Assembly (NCBI RefSeq): GCF_030326305.1 | Contig: NZ_JACAKB010000011.1 | Location: forward strand, 49,660 to 113,659 | Reading direction: 5' to 3' | DNA: 64,000 nucleotides | Source of the DNA: Myroides odoratimimus | GTDB taxonomy: Bacteria; Bacteroidota; Bacteroidia; Flavobacteriales; Flavobacteriaceae | Shown here: piece after piece, positions 9,356 through 17,959 of the stretch | How the letters are laid out: each line of letters starts with the position of its first letter | How positions within the stretch are numbered: the first letter of the stretch is position 1 | Made by a program: the position numbers and the translations under genes | Notes under the pieces: generated by a model | Told to the model about the DNA's origin: nothing | Seen by the model: the letters and a program-made list of their open reading frames with translations, nothing else | The model's database searches: none

Positions 9356-9504
9356 CCCAGAATCAGCAATAGGTAGATAAACAAAAAGTAATTATACAAG
9401 ATAGGTCTGAATTAGCGATTTCAGCATACTATAGTATGGTTGAGCTAATGAAAGAGCTATGAAGTAAAATTGCTTTGTAGTATTTGGCTAATGTTGATTC
9501 TGGG
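9356..9504. repeat. MITE-like dispersed repeat, copy 1
   Basis: The 149-bp element is bounded by inverted CCCAGAATCA (9356-9365) and TGATTCTGGG (9495-9504), extendable to about 14 bp with a mismatch. Inside, ATTAGC (9411-9416) pairs with GCTAAT (9444-9449) around the perfect palindrome CATACTATAGTATG (9425-9438). It has no ORF. A diverged second copy lies at 60001-60121. The features fit a non-autonomous transposable element or a REP-like structured repeat. Confidence 0.75.
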
Positions 9505-9530
9505 TTTATATGAACAACCTAAGATTAACA

Positions 9531-9561
9531 TTGTACAAGAAAATGTAAACCAATAACTTTG
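9531..9561 (+). promoter_or_regulatory. Promoter of the 9584 MFS gene
   Basis: TTG (9531-9533), 20-bp spacer and TAACTTTG (9554-9561) form a near-ideal Bacteroidota promoter. The predicted leader is only about 15 nt, which supports the GTG start at 9584. Confidence 0.75.
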
Positions 9562-9583
9562 CACCTCATAAAAACGATGATAC

Positions 9584-10765
9584 GTGTCTAGATTTAATTC
9601 ACATCCTATATACAATACTCAGTTTATACTAGTATGTTTAAGCTCTTTACTATTCTCAGCTAGTTTTAATATGCTTATACCTGAGCTACCTGATTATCTA
9701 TCAGGACTAGGAGGTGCTGAATACAAAGGACTCATTATTGGACTATTTACAATCACTGCTGGTATCTCTAGACCCTTTAGTGGTAAACTGACAGATAAGA
9801 TAGGACGTGTGCCTATTATGGCTATTGGGTCGATAGTATGTTTTGTGTGTAGTTTATTATACCCTATACTTACCACAGTATCAGGCTTTCTATTCTTGCG
9901 ATTATTACACGGATTCTCTACAGGGTTCAAGCCAACAGCTACAGCAGCTTATGTAGCTGATATCGTACCTAGAGAGCGATGGGGTGAAGCATTAGGCCTT
10001 CATGGGATAAGCTTTAGTACAGGTATGGCCATAGGTCCAGCCATCGGTAGTACTATAAAGATGTACACCTCCATAGACTTCCTATTTTATACTTCATCTG
10101 CTTTTGCTCTACTTTCTATTGTTATCTTAATGAATATGAAAGAGACCTTACAAGTAAAAGAAAAGTTCTCTTTTAAATTACTAAAAATATCAGGCAAGGA
10201 CATCTTTGACTTAGGGGTATTCCCTGCAGCCTTCGTGACTTTTATGTCTTACATCGCTTATGGAGTTATTCTTACGCTAATCCCTGACTGGACAGGACAC
10301 TTAGGCTTAGAAAATAAAGGGATCTTCTTTATGATCTTTACTATTTCTTCCTTACTAGTAAGATTTGTCGCAGGTAAAGTATCTGACAAATATGGACGTG
10401 TCTTAATCATCAATATAGGATTAGTACTTCTGATTATCTCATTAGCTATAATAGCATTCTACGAATCTACTAATGGGTTATATCTAGGGGCATTCATATA
10501 TGGTATTTCCTTAGGTATCTTATCTCCTGCATTAAATGCCTGGACGATAGACTTCAGCCAACCAGATCAGCGAGGGCGTGCTGTATCTACTATGTATATC
10601 GCTCTAGAAGCAGGTGTAGGTGGAGGTGCTTTCTTAGCAGGGTGGTATTATAAAGACAATATCACTAATATCCCTACCATTATGTATGCTAGTGCAGTAG
10701 TTATTATCTTGAGTTTAGTCTATATGATGTTTAGAAAACAACTTTCCTTTACAAGAAAAGCATAG
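9584..10765 (+). CDS. MFS transporter (drug-efflux type)
   Basis: A 393-residue inner-membrane protein with about 12 helices. The MFS motif A region between helices 2 and 3 reads RPFSGKLTDKIGRVP, and the repeat of it after helix 8 reads VRFVAGKVSDKYGRVL. The exchange substrate cannot be told from sequence; family members include multidrug and metabolite exporters. The start is GTG, placed just after a strong promoter, and no better ATG is available near it. It converges with the uracil-DNA glycosylase-like gene, only 7 bp away. Confidence 0.8.
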   Translation: MSRFNSHPIYNTQFILVCLSSLLFSASFNMLIPELPDYLSGLGGAEYKGLIIGLFTITAGISRPFSGKLTDKIGRVPIMAIGSIVCFVCSLLYPILTTVSGFLFLRLLHGFSTGFKPTATAAYVADIVPRERWGEALGLHGISFSTGMAIGPAIGSTIKMYTSIDFLFYTSSAFALLSIVILMNMKETLQVKEKFSFKLLKISGKDIFDLGVFPAAFVTFMSYIAYGVILTLIPDWTGHLGLENKGIFFMIFTISSLLVRFVAGKVSDKYGRVLIINIGLVLLIISLAIIAFYESTNGLYLGAFIYGISLGILSPALNAWTIDFSQPDQRGRAVSTMYIALEAGVGGGAFLAGWYYKDNITNIPTIMYASAVVIILSLVYMMFRKQLSFTRKA

Positions 10766-10772
10766 GGTAGTA

Positions 10773-11351
10773 TTATTTTCTCAAGATTGATTTGACTTGG
10801 TGTTGTAGTACTGGTACAACCTCTTGTTCAAACCATTTGTTCTTCGCTTTCCAAATATTATTTCTCGGAGAAGGATGAGGTAATGGAAAATAAGTAGGTA
10901 AATACTCATGGAAGTTATTTACATTCTCTGTCAGTGAATCATTAGTCTTTAAATAATAATCTTGTGCATATTTCCCTATTAGTAAGATAAGTTTGGCAGC
11001 AGTTAATTGTTCTAACAACTGAGCATGCCATGTAGGTGCACATATTTTCTTAGGAGGTAAGTCTCCACTCTTCCCTTTACCTGGATAACAAAACCCCATA
11101 GGGATAATAGAGAAGTTAGCCGTATCATAGAACTCCTCTTCTGTCACTCCTAGCCATTGGCGCAGTTGTTCTCCACTTTTATCTTTAAAGGGAATACCTG
11201 ATAAATGTACTTTTAGTCCAGGTGCTTGACCTATAATAATGATTTTAGACTGCACGCTAGATAATACCACAGGATTAGCTCCTAGAGGTAGCTCTTCTTC
11301 ACATATCTTACAAGCCCTAATATCACTTAATAATTCATCAAAACGATCCAT
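10773..11351 (-). CDS. Uracil-DNA glycosylase family protein
   Basis: A 192-residue cytoplasmic protein of the UDG superfamily, which removes uracil or damaged bases from DNA. Motif 1 is GQAPG at residues 41-45 and motif 3 is PHPSPRN at 158-164; an N-terminal CKIC pair (14-17) resembles the start of the iron-sulfur cysteines of family 4/5 enzymes, though a full four-Cys set is not evident. Motif 1 lacks the usual acidic residue, so the exact subfamily and activity are open. It lies 12 bp after the AraC-type gene and may be cotranscribed with it. Confidence 0.8.
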   Translation of the reverse strand: MDRFDELLSDIRACKICEEELPLGANPVVLSSVQSKIIIIGQAPGLKVHLSGIPFKDKSGEQLRQWLGVTEEEFYDTANFSIIPMGFCYPGKGKSGDLPPKKICAPTWHAQLLEQLTAAKLILLIGKYAQDYYLKTNDSLTENVNNFHEYLPTYFPLPHPSPRNNIWKAKNKWFEQEVVPVLQHQVKSILRK

Positions 11352-11363
11352 ATCTCATTCTAT

Positions 11364-12140
11364 TTATTGTTTTATTAAATAGCGATGTGGGGTAATACCA
11401 GCGTGTTTTTTAAAGAATTCTATAAACGCACTATCAGACGAAAACTCCAATACATCAGCTACTACTGAGATAGACATATCCTCAGCCAACAACTCTAAAG
11501 AGCGATAATACTTCCATTGCAATCGCCAATCTTGATAGACCATCCCTGTTTCTTTCTTAAAGATACGAGAGATTGTCTTCTCGCTTGCCCCTACCTCTTG
11601 GGTTAGCTCCTTGAGAAATGGAGGGACTCTTTTATCTATGATAAACTGTCGGATAATATCTTTTAATCTGCCATCTTTAGGTATCTTCAGATGATAATCT
11701 TCTATATGTGCTGCGTTTAATTCATTGCTAAACACTTTTGCTATAGCGAGCTGCTCATCAGTATAAGCCTTCCATTCCCAAAAACATATTCTCTCTATTA
11801 ACTGTTCTAATAGAGGATTGACTTCTAATACCTTAATTGTATCTGCTATCCACAATTTCTCTTTTGCCATAAAGTAAATAGAGCGATAAGCAACTACATT
11901 TCTAAAGAATACACGATGCGATAGCCCTGCAGGTATAATCAGCATACGTGTAGGTGGTAAAATCACTTGCATATCATTAGTCAATAGTGTCATACATCCA
12001 CTAGGAGCATAGAGAAGTTGCTGGTGTTCATCATGCTGATGAAAACCAGAATCATGCTGAACTAAATCAGAAGCTAGACCTATAACAGGTAAATCTATTA
12101 GTTCTGGATGAAATTCTTGTTCTGAATGCAGATATGCCAT
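11364..12140 (-). CDS. AraC-family transcriptional regulator
   Basis: The 258-residue protein has an N-terminal cupin-like sensor half (residues about 20-110, with FHQHDEHQQLLY and the HRVFF strand). The C-terminal half is an AraC double helix-turn-helix (about 165-258, with LTQEVGASEKTISRIFKKETGM and SSDSAFIEFFKKHAGITPHRY). It reads away from a multidrug-type MFS gene 84 bp away, the classic layout of a regulator and its target exporter. The effector is unknown. Confidence 0.88.
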   Translation of the reverse strand: MAYLHSEQEFHPELIDLPVIGLASDLVQHDSGFHQHDEHQQLLYAPSGCMTLLTNDMQVILPPTRMLIIPAGLSHRVFFRNVVAYRSIYFMAKEKLWIADTIKVLEVNPLLEQLIERICFWEWKAYTDEQLAIAKVFSNELNAAHIEDYHLKIPKDGRLKDIIRQFIIDKRVPPFLKELTQEVGASEKTISRIFKKETGMVYQDWRLQWKYYRSLELLAEDMSISVVADVLEFSSDSAFIEFFKKHAGITPHRYLIKQ

Positions 12141-12224
12141 TTGTCCGTAAACTGTTACTTAATGAGTTTATAGTATTATAAAGATACAACAAATTCTAGA
12201 GACCTTTGTCCAAAATTAAAAACA

Positions 12225-13370
12225 ATGAAAACAAAAAACAGTTTAGCTCTAATGGTTGTACTGATGATGTTCCCACAATTCGTTGAGACCATCTATAGTC
12301 CTGCCTTAACGCATTTAGCTAAAGCATTTGATGTAACAAAAGAGACTACATTACTAACGATAAGTATATACTTTATAGCCTTTGCACTTGGGGTTATCTT
12401 TTGGGGAATACTAAGTGACTACATTGGTAGAAGAAAGGCGATGTTAAGCGGATTGGTAACCTATACACTCGCTTCAGTACTAGCCTTATTGGCTACTAAT
12501 TTTGAAACAATACTTATCGCTAGATTTATTGCTGCATTTGGTATAGCTGTAGGATCTGTAATTACACAAACTATGATGAGAGATAGTTATACCGGAGTAG
12601 AACTAGCTAAAGTATTTTCAATAATGGGTATAGCCTTATCAGTAAGTCCTGTTATAGGATTGCTAATGGGCGGAATTCTATCTAATCAATTTGGATATTG
12701 GGGAATATTCACTGTATTAGCGACATTATCAATACTATTATTTAGCACATCCTTTTTCTCCTTAAAAGAAACTAAACAACATAGTGACAAAATCACCTTT
12801 GATAAAATAATAACCTTAGCTAAGACGATGTACACTGACTCTCTATTGTGGAAATATGCTTTATTAGTCATGGCGTACAATGTGCTTCTATTTAGTTATT
12901 ACTCATTTGCTCCATTTATATTTGAACAAGAAGGTTTAAGCCCAACAGTATATGGATATAGTGGTATTGTACTAGCTGCAGGTTCTTTTATAGGAAGCTC
13001 TCTAAACAAGAAATTACTAGAGAGAGGTTATTTACCAATTACATTAATGAAGATTGCAGCAGCTATAGCTATTGTAAATGCTTTAGTGTTAATTCTAATA
13101 GGAAATACGCTTTATTTTCTAATCCCAATGGTATTTATTGTAACTGCATTCGGGATAGCGATTCCAAATATCCTTAGTCAAGCCCTACTACAGTACAAAT
13201 CGTCAATAGGTACAGCTAGTGCATTATTCGGATTATTATACTATATCTTGATTGGAACAGGCTTATACATTAGTAGTACTATGCCAAATATCGCAGTCGT
13301 AATGATTACTTTCGCAACTATAGCGACTTTAGTTTCACTACTAATTAAAAACAAAAAGACGACTTTATAG
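12225..13370 (+). CDS. Bcr/CflA-type MFS multidrug transporter
   Basis: A 381-residue protein with about 12 membrane helices. The motif A region reads WGILSDYIGRRKAMLSG near residues 65-81, followed by RFIAAFGIAVGSVITQTMMRDSY, which is typical of the Bcr/CflA drug-resistance transporters (DHA1). It probably exports a toxic compound by proton antiport; the substrate is unknown. It is divergent from the AraC-type regulator, which is its likely controller. The left arm of its terminator is inside the last codons. Confidence 0.85.
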   Translation: MKTKNSLALMVVLMMFPQFVETIYSPALTHLAKAFDVTKETTLLTISIYFIAFALGVIFWGILSDYIGRRKAMLSGLVTYTLASVLALLATNFETILIARFIAAFGIAVGSVITQTMMRDSYTGVELAKVFSIMGIALSVSPVIGLLMGGILSNQFGYWGIFTVLATLSILLFSTSFFSLKETKQHSDKITFDKIITLAKTMYTDSLLWKYALLVMAYNVLLFSYYSFAPFIFEQEGLSPTVYGYSGIVLAAGSFIGSSLNKKLLERGYLPITLMKIAAAIAIVNALVLILIGNTLYFLIPMVFIVTAFGIAIPNILSQALLQYKSSIGTASALFGLLYYILIGTGLYISSTMPNIAVVMITFATIATLVSLLIKNKKTTL

Positions 13371-13391
13371 CCTTGCTGTAAAGTCGTCTTT
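13355..13391. terminator. Bidirectional terminator, MFS / GNAT genes
   Basis: A perfect 13-bp stem (13355-13367 and 13379-13391) between the convergent MFS and GNAT genes. A-rich and T-rich sides allow action on both strands. Confidence 0.8.
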
Positions 13392-13398
13392 CTCTTTC

Positions 13399-13818
13399 TT
13401 AGTTCTTCTTGACATACCCCATTCCTCTAGAGACAGGCCATACTTCTTTAAAACCATAATGCTCGTATAGCTTATAAGCTTCTCCATCTGCTATTAGGTT
13501 CACATAACATGACTCTGGCAAATTATCGTTAATAAATTCTGTCAATGTAGTCATTACTAACTTACCTAATCCTTGTCCTTGGTACTCTGGTAATACACAA
13601 ATATCAACAATCTGACAATGACATCCACCATCACCTACTAACCTTCCCATCCCTACGAACTTATCATTATTCTCTGTATCTAGTATCGACACACAGCATA
13701 GAGAGTTGGCAAGACCAATAACTGCTGCCATAATTCTCTTTTCAGACAAACCACAGGTTACACGCATATTTATATAGTCCTCTGGTTCTATTATATCATA
13801 ACAAATCTTATATCTCAT
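13399..13818 (-). CDS. GNAT-family N-acetyltransferase
   Basis: A 139-residue cytoplasmic acetyl-CoA-dependent transferase. The CoA-binding motif A is clear: VDICVLPEYQGQGLGKLVM, with Q/RxxGxG/A as QGQGLG, near residues 86-104. Motif B ends YKLYEHYGFKEV. The acceptor cannot be inferred. It sits alone and converges with the MFS gene, sharing its terminator. Length is normal for small GNATs. Confidence 0.85.
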   Translation of the reverse strand: MRYKICYDIIEPEDYINMRVTCGLSEKRIMAAVIGLANSLCCVSILDTENNDKFVGMGRLVGDGGCHCQIVDICVLPEYQGQGLGKLVMTTLTEFINDNLPESCYVNLIADGEAYKLYEHYGFKEVWPVSRGMGYVKKN

Positions 13819-13947
13819 ATCTTCTTTAATCTTTTAGATAAACAAATATATAATTGCTATTATTCTCTTCCTAATCGTTTGATTAGAATGTGATAAATTG
13901 TAGCAATACGATGACTAAATGAATTACTCAAAAGATAACCTACAAAA

Positions 13948-13973
13948 AAAGGACAGTACGAATACTGTCCTTT
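13948..13973 (-). terminator. Terminator of the CNNM/CorC gene
   Basis: A perfect 11-bp stem (13948-13958 and 13963-13973) with loop CGAA, just beyond the stop codon. The A-run at 13944-13950 gives a U-tract on the minus strand. Confidence 0.85.
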
Positions 13974-13977
13974 ATAA

Positions 13978-15375
13978 TTATTTATCTTCTGATTGTTCTT
14001 CTTTCTGTTCTTTAGTTAAAAGACTTAACTCAACTTGTTCTACTGAGTTACGATACATCTTAAGTATCTTTCCTTCGTAGTCATCAAGTCTTATAATATC
14101 TCCTACTTTAAACTCGTCATCAGGACACTCTTCGCTGATTAATCCTGCTAGTGTATCATAGTGTTCACTTTCTTCAAACTTAACAGGTACTAGTCTATTA
14201 ATATCTGATAGGTTATAGTGTGCACTAACTACGTATCTACCTTCTCCCATACTCTGTACTACAGGCTCTTCATTGTCATATTCATCTTGAATCTCTCCTA
14301 CCAATTCCTCTAAAATATCTTCCATAGTCACAATACCTGTAAACTCTCCTACTTCATTCGTAGCAATAGCCATCTGTAAATGCTTCGCTTGGAATTGTTT
14401 CAATACATTTTTAATAAGTGCATTTTCAGAGATATAGATAGGTTCACGAAGCAATGAAGCTAAGTCGGTATTACTCTTGTCTTGAATCATTGCTTTCATC
14501 AAATCTTTTGTATAAATAACACCTTTAATATTATCTAAATTATCTTCATATACTGGAAAACGAGAATATCCCTCATTAATAGCATAATCAATAGCCTCCA
14601 TTACACTTGTATTAATTTCAATAGCAGACACATTCTTGCGCAAGCTTTGAATATTATTTACACGTCTGTCATCAAAGTCGAATACATTCTGAATCAAAAC
14701 ACGTTCTGTTTCTTCAATAGCTCCTCCTTCTTGACTCTCTGTAATAATCATCTTTAGCTCCTCTTCAGTATGAATATCAGCTCCGTGAATTGGGCTAATA
14801 CCAACGATACGTAATATCCCATTAGCTAAACCATTCATCAACCAAATAATCGGTCTAAAAACGAAATAGAAAATACGTAAGGGCAAAGCTACTGTAAATG
14901 TAGTTTTGGTCGGGAAGTGAATAGCTAAAGATTTTGGTGCTAATTCACCAAAAACGATATGTAAAATTGTAATAATAGCAAAAGCTACTGGAAAAGAAAC
15001 ACTTTTAGCTATACCGTACCACTCAGGTCCAGTGAATCCAAAAGCTTCAAACAAATACATAATTACAGGTGTCAATGAGCTTTCTCCTACCCATCCTAAC
15101 CCTAGTGAAGCAAGGGTAATACCTAATTGTGTTGCTGCTAAATATGCATCAAGATTAGAAACAATATTCTTAGCAATACCTGCTACTTTAGAATTTAGTT
15201 CTTGATGAACTTCAATTTGAGAAGTACGAACTTTCACAATTGCAAACTCTGCTGCAACGAAAAAACCGTTTAAGAAAACTAAAAATAAAGTAAGTAATAA
15301 TTTACCTACTGAAATCTCTTCGTGTACAATGTTAGAACCAGCCAACATTGTAATGATCTGGGCGTATGTATCCAT
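13978..15375 (-). CDS. CNNM/CorC-type membrane protein (hemolysin family)
   Basis: A 465-residue inner-membrane protein. A DUF21/CNNM membrane domain occupies about residues 20-210 (FLNGFFVAAEFAIVKVR; GELAPKSLAIHFP), followed by a pair of CBS domains (about 225-350) and a C-terminal CorC/HlyC domain (about 365-450, with GRYVVSAHYNLSDINRLV). The family is linked to Mg2+/Co2+ transport; hemolysin is a historical label. GldE of gliding bacteria has the same architecture, but nothing here identifies this copy as GldE. Confidence 0.85.
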   Translation of the reverse strand: MDTYAQIITMLAGSNIVHEEISVGKLLLTLFLVFLNGFFVAAEFAIVKVRTSQIEVHQELNSKVAGIAKNIVSNLDAYLAATQLGITLASLGLGWVGESSLTPVIMYLFEAFGFTGPEWYGIAKSVSFPVAFAIITILHIVFGELAPKSLAIHFPTKTTFTVALPLRIFYFVFRPIIWLMNGLANGILRIVGISPIHGADIHTEEELKMIITESQEGGAIEETERVLIQNVFDFDDRRVNNIQSLRKNVSAIEINTSVMEAIDYAINEGYSRFPVYEDNLDNIKGVIYTKDLMKAMIQDKSNTDLASLLREPIYISENALIKNVLKQFQAKHLQMAIATNEVGEFTGIVTMEDILEELVGEIQDEYDNEEPVVQSMGEGRYVVSAHYNLSDINRLVPVKFEESEHYDTLAGLISEECPDDEFKVGDIIRLDDYEGKILKMYRNSVEQVELSLLTKEQKEEQSEDK

Positions 15376-15611
15376 TTTAAGAATTAAAAAAAGCCAAAGG
15401 TTAAATATTTTTTAATGGCTTAAGGTTTATACCATTGTGATATAAATCTCGTATCAAAATTAATAATTTAATTGACACAATATCCATCAATATTTACTAA
15501 TTTTTAAAAAATATCACAATGCTTATAAATATAGTCAACTTTGTACTATTATTATAGTACAAATCGGAACTCGCTTAACAAAATAAATACGATTAGCTCT
15601 TTTTATATCCT

Positions 15612-16094
15612 TTACATAGAGTCTTTATCAAAATGAAAAGGTAATATATTTACTAACGAAGGAGAATAACATACTTTACCTTCTGCTCCCATAAAAAACA
15701 TCTCTATAGCAGAGTCTTGTTTTGTTTCGTATTCTAATATACTCTGTCTACATGCTCCACATGGAGGAATAGGAGTATTCGTAACTTTTAAATCTGATGA
15801 TGCTGAAATAGCTATCTTCAAAATTCTTTTATCAGGATAATTAGCCCCTACATAGAATATAGCTGTACGTTCTGCACATAGTCCTGATGGAAATGCGGCA
15901 TTCTCTTGATTAGACCCCACTACAATAGTTCCGTCTTCTAATAAGATAGCTGCACCTACTCTAAACTTAGAATAAGGAGCATAAGCCTTCTTTCTCACTT
16001 CTACAGCCCTATTCATTAACTCTTGATCTTTTTGTTCTAATTCTGCTATTGAATCATATTCTAAGAACGTTGTTACGATTTCAATTTTTTTCAT
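15612..16094 (-). CDS. cdd: Cytidine deaminase
   Basis: A 160-residue cytoplasmic enzyme that deaminates cytidine and deoxycytidine to uridine forms in pyrimidine salvage. The zinc site of the all-Cys class is present: GLCAERTAI (Cys and catalytic Glu) and PCGACRQ (two Cys). The substrate strand YSKFRVGAAI is also there. It lies downstream of porV with a hairpin terminator between them, so it is probably transcribed separately. Confidence 0.93.
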   Translation of the reverse strand: MKKIEIVTTFLEYDSIAELEQKDQELMNRAVEVRKKAYAPYSKFRVGAAILLEDGTIVVGSNQENAAFPSGLCAERTAIFYVGANYPDKRILKIAISASSDLKVTNTPIPPCGACRQSILEYETKQDSAIEMFFMGAEGKVCYSPSLVNILPFHFDKDSM

Positions 16095-16118
16095 AATCCT
16101 TGACTATTAGAGATAAAA

Positions 16119-16153
16119 AATCCAAACTCATCTTGTTGGGGATGGTTTGGATT
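16119..16153 (-). terminator. porV terminator
   Basis: A 9-bp perfect stem (AATCCAAAC / GTTTGGATT) that can extend with one bulge to about 13 bp. The A-run at 16115-16120 provides a U-tract on the minus strand. It follows the porV stop by about 25 bases. Confidence 0.75.
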
Positions 16154-16175
16154 CAATACAAATATACTATTTTTT

Positions 16176-17315
16176 TTAACCTCTTCGATAAGTTTTTCTA
16201 CCTAAATCGAATGTTAGTGAGAATCTCAATGTATTCTCCATTGGGTTATTTATTTTTGATGTTGAAAATAAATACGATAGGTCTATAGCCATCATATTAT
16301 ATTTAAAACCTGCACCTAAAGTTGCATACTGTCTCGCTCCTTTTTCTGGACTCTCGTGAAAGTACCCAGTCCTAAAAGCAAACTTATTATCATACCAGTA
16401 TTCTGCTCCTAAAGACCATGCTACCTCTTTCAACTCTTCGCTAAATCCATTAGGCGCATCCCCAAATGATTTTATCACTCCTTTAAGCCATCCCGTATCA
16501 TTATACTCTATAAGTGCTTCTGCATCATTTCTATGCTCTGGTGGTGTTGGAACTAATAGCTTATTAAGCTCTCCTGAAATAGTCAAGGTATTCTGCTGAT
16601 CAATAATAAAATCAAAACTACCTCCCAACTTTAAATTTGCAGGAAGAAAAGAACCAAATTGTTCATCTTCATACTTTATCTTAGGTCCCAGGTTTTGAAT
16701 ATTAAATCCTGCTCGCCATCTACCATCGAAAGTACTAAAACGAACTATATCTGATTCATAGAAACCTGCAATATCTACAGCTACTTGACTAGCCATAGAG
16801 TTAGAACCATCTAGCTCTGGCATTCTAAGGTTAGAATTGATAAAACGCCCTACAACAGCCATACCAAAACGATCACTTAATTTCAACGAATAAGAGATAT
16901 CAACAGCAAATTCATTTGGTTTTTTTATAATTGAACTTGATTGATAACTATCTCTAAACTCCATTTCTCCCATTCCAAAATAACGCAAACTTGCACCGAT
17001 TGCACTACGTTCATTGAACTTGTTAAAATAGGTTAATTGACCTAAAGCCATATCGCTACTCACTTTAGACATATAAGGGCTATAGTTTACAGAAAAACCT
17101 TGAGCTTGTGTAGCAAATGCGTACTTCGCAGCATTATGTTGTTGAGAAAACACGTCACTAGAAGTTGCAACCCCAATGTCTCCCATTCCTGATGATCTTG
17201 CATCGCCAGATATTAATAAGAAAGGTACTCCAGTAGTTATAGGTCTTACTACTTTCTGAGCGTATATAAACTGCCCCGCTAAAACAGTAAGAAATAAGGC
17301 TGTAACTTTTTTCAT
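16176..17315 (-). CDS. porV: Type IX secretion outer-membrane protein PorV (LptO)
   Basis: PorV is an outer-membrane beta-barrel of the FadL type that shuttles cargo from the T9SS translocon to the PorU sortase. The 379-residue protein has a signal peptide (1-19, ending FIYAQ) and typical PorV segments: PFLLISGDARSSGMGDIGVATSSDVFSQQHNAAKYAF and a C-terminal strand ending RFSLTFDLGRK. An upstream in-frame GTG at 17336 falls inside the promoter's -7 box, so the ATG at 17315 was chosen. It is divergent from gldJ; porU is missing from its usual place beside it. Confidence 0.88.
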   Translation of the reverse strand: MKKVTALFLTVLAGQFIYAQKVVRPITTGVPFLLISGDARSSGMGDIGVATSSDVFSQQHNAAKYAFATQAQGFSVNYSPYMSKVSSDMALGQLTYFNKFNERSAIGASLRYFGMGEMEFRDSYQSSSIIKKPNEFAVDISYSLKLSDRFGMAVVGRFINSNLRMPELDGSNSMASQVAVDIAGFYESDIVRFSTFDGRWRAGFNIQNLGPKIKYEDEQFGSFLPANLKLGGSFDFIIDQQNTLTISGELNKLLVPTPPEHRNDAEALIEYNDTGWLKGVIKSFGDAPNGFSEELKEVAWSLGAEYWYDNKFAFRTGYFHESPEKGARQYATLGAGFKYNMMAIDLSYLFSTSKINNPMENTLRFSLTFDLGRKTYRRG

Positions 17316-17335
17316 CTTTATTTTTTTAAGATTCA

Positions 17336-17343
17336 CAAATATA
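17336..17343 (-). promoter_or_regulatory. porV -7 box
   Basis: On the minus strand this reads TATATTTG (TAnnTTTG), 21-28 bp before the ATG at 17315. It implies a leader of about 14 nt and rules out the upstream GTG. Confidence 0.6.
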
Positions 17344-17725
17344 ATCTTTTTAACATTACTAAAATCTCACTCCAACTATTATTATAACTTACAAAAACAA
17401 CAATTATTATTTTATACTTCTTTATAAAAAGAAATATAACTTCTTACTTGATAAGAAACTTATACTATGTACATTTAATCCTATTTTTATTCTCTTGTGT
17501 AGAGTAAACTTAATACTATTTTAAATTATTCATGAGTCTATTTACTTTATAATTCAAAGATATTTACCTCATTTTTATACTATTAAAAGATTCTATCTCT
17601 AATTCCTAATTAATAAGCTTACTACAACATAGCTTATTCATATTATACTTATTTAATAAAACACAAAGAAAGTCAAGTTCACTAAGAGAGAAACAGCCTC
17701 CCCCATCCCTATATTGTCAATTATT

Positions 17726-17759
17726 TTGTATGGCATTTAAGTAATTCGAACTACATTTG
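17726..17759 (+). promoter_or_regulatory. Candidate gldJ promoter
   Basis: TTG (17726-17728) and TACATTTG (17752-17759) are separated by 23 bp, the upper end of the accepted spacing. It predicts a long gldJ leader of about 195 nt. Confidence 0.45.
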
Positions 17760-17959
17760 CATAGCGCATAAATTCGTACATTATACAAAACAATTATTTT
17801 TTCATTAAGCAATACAAAATACTTTTAGACGTTATAAGTGTAATTGCTTATTAAAAAATAAAAATTATTGATACTTTTTCGATTAAATGAAAGTATTCAC
17901 ATTGCTAATTAAACGTTAATTATTAAATTGCGTACAATTTTATATCCATTTATAACGAG

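Larger units (their letters stand above)
9272..9583. other. 312-bp intergenic region
   Basis: It contains the putP terminator (9299-9346), a 149-bp MITE-like repeat (9356-9504) and the promoter of the next MFS gene (9531-9561). No ORF. Confidence 0.8.
17316..17959. other. 644-bp gene-free region between divergent porV and gldJ
   Basis: This very AT-rich stretch holds the porV -7 box and a candidate gldJ promoter (17726-17759). No reading frame or recognisable remnant of porU was seen. Confidence 0.6.
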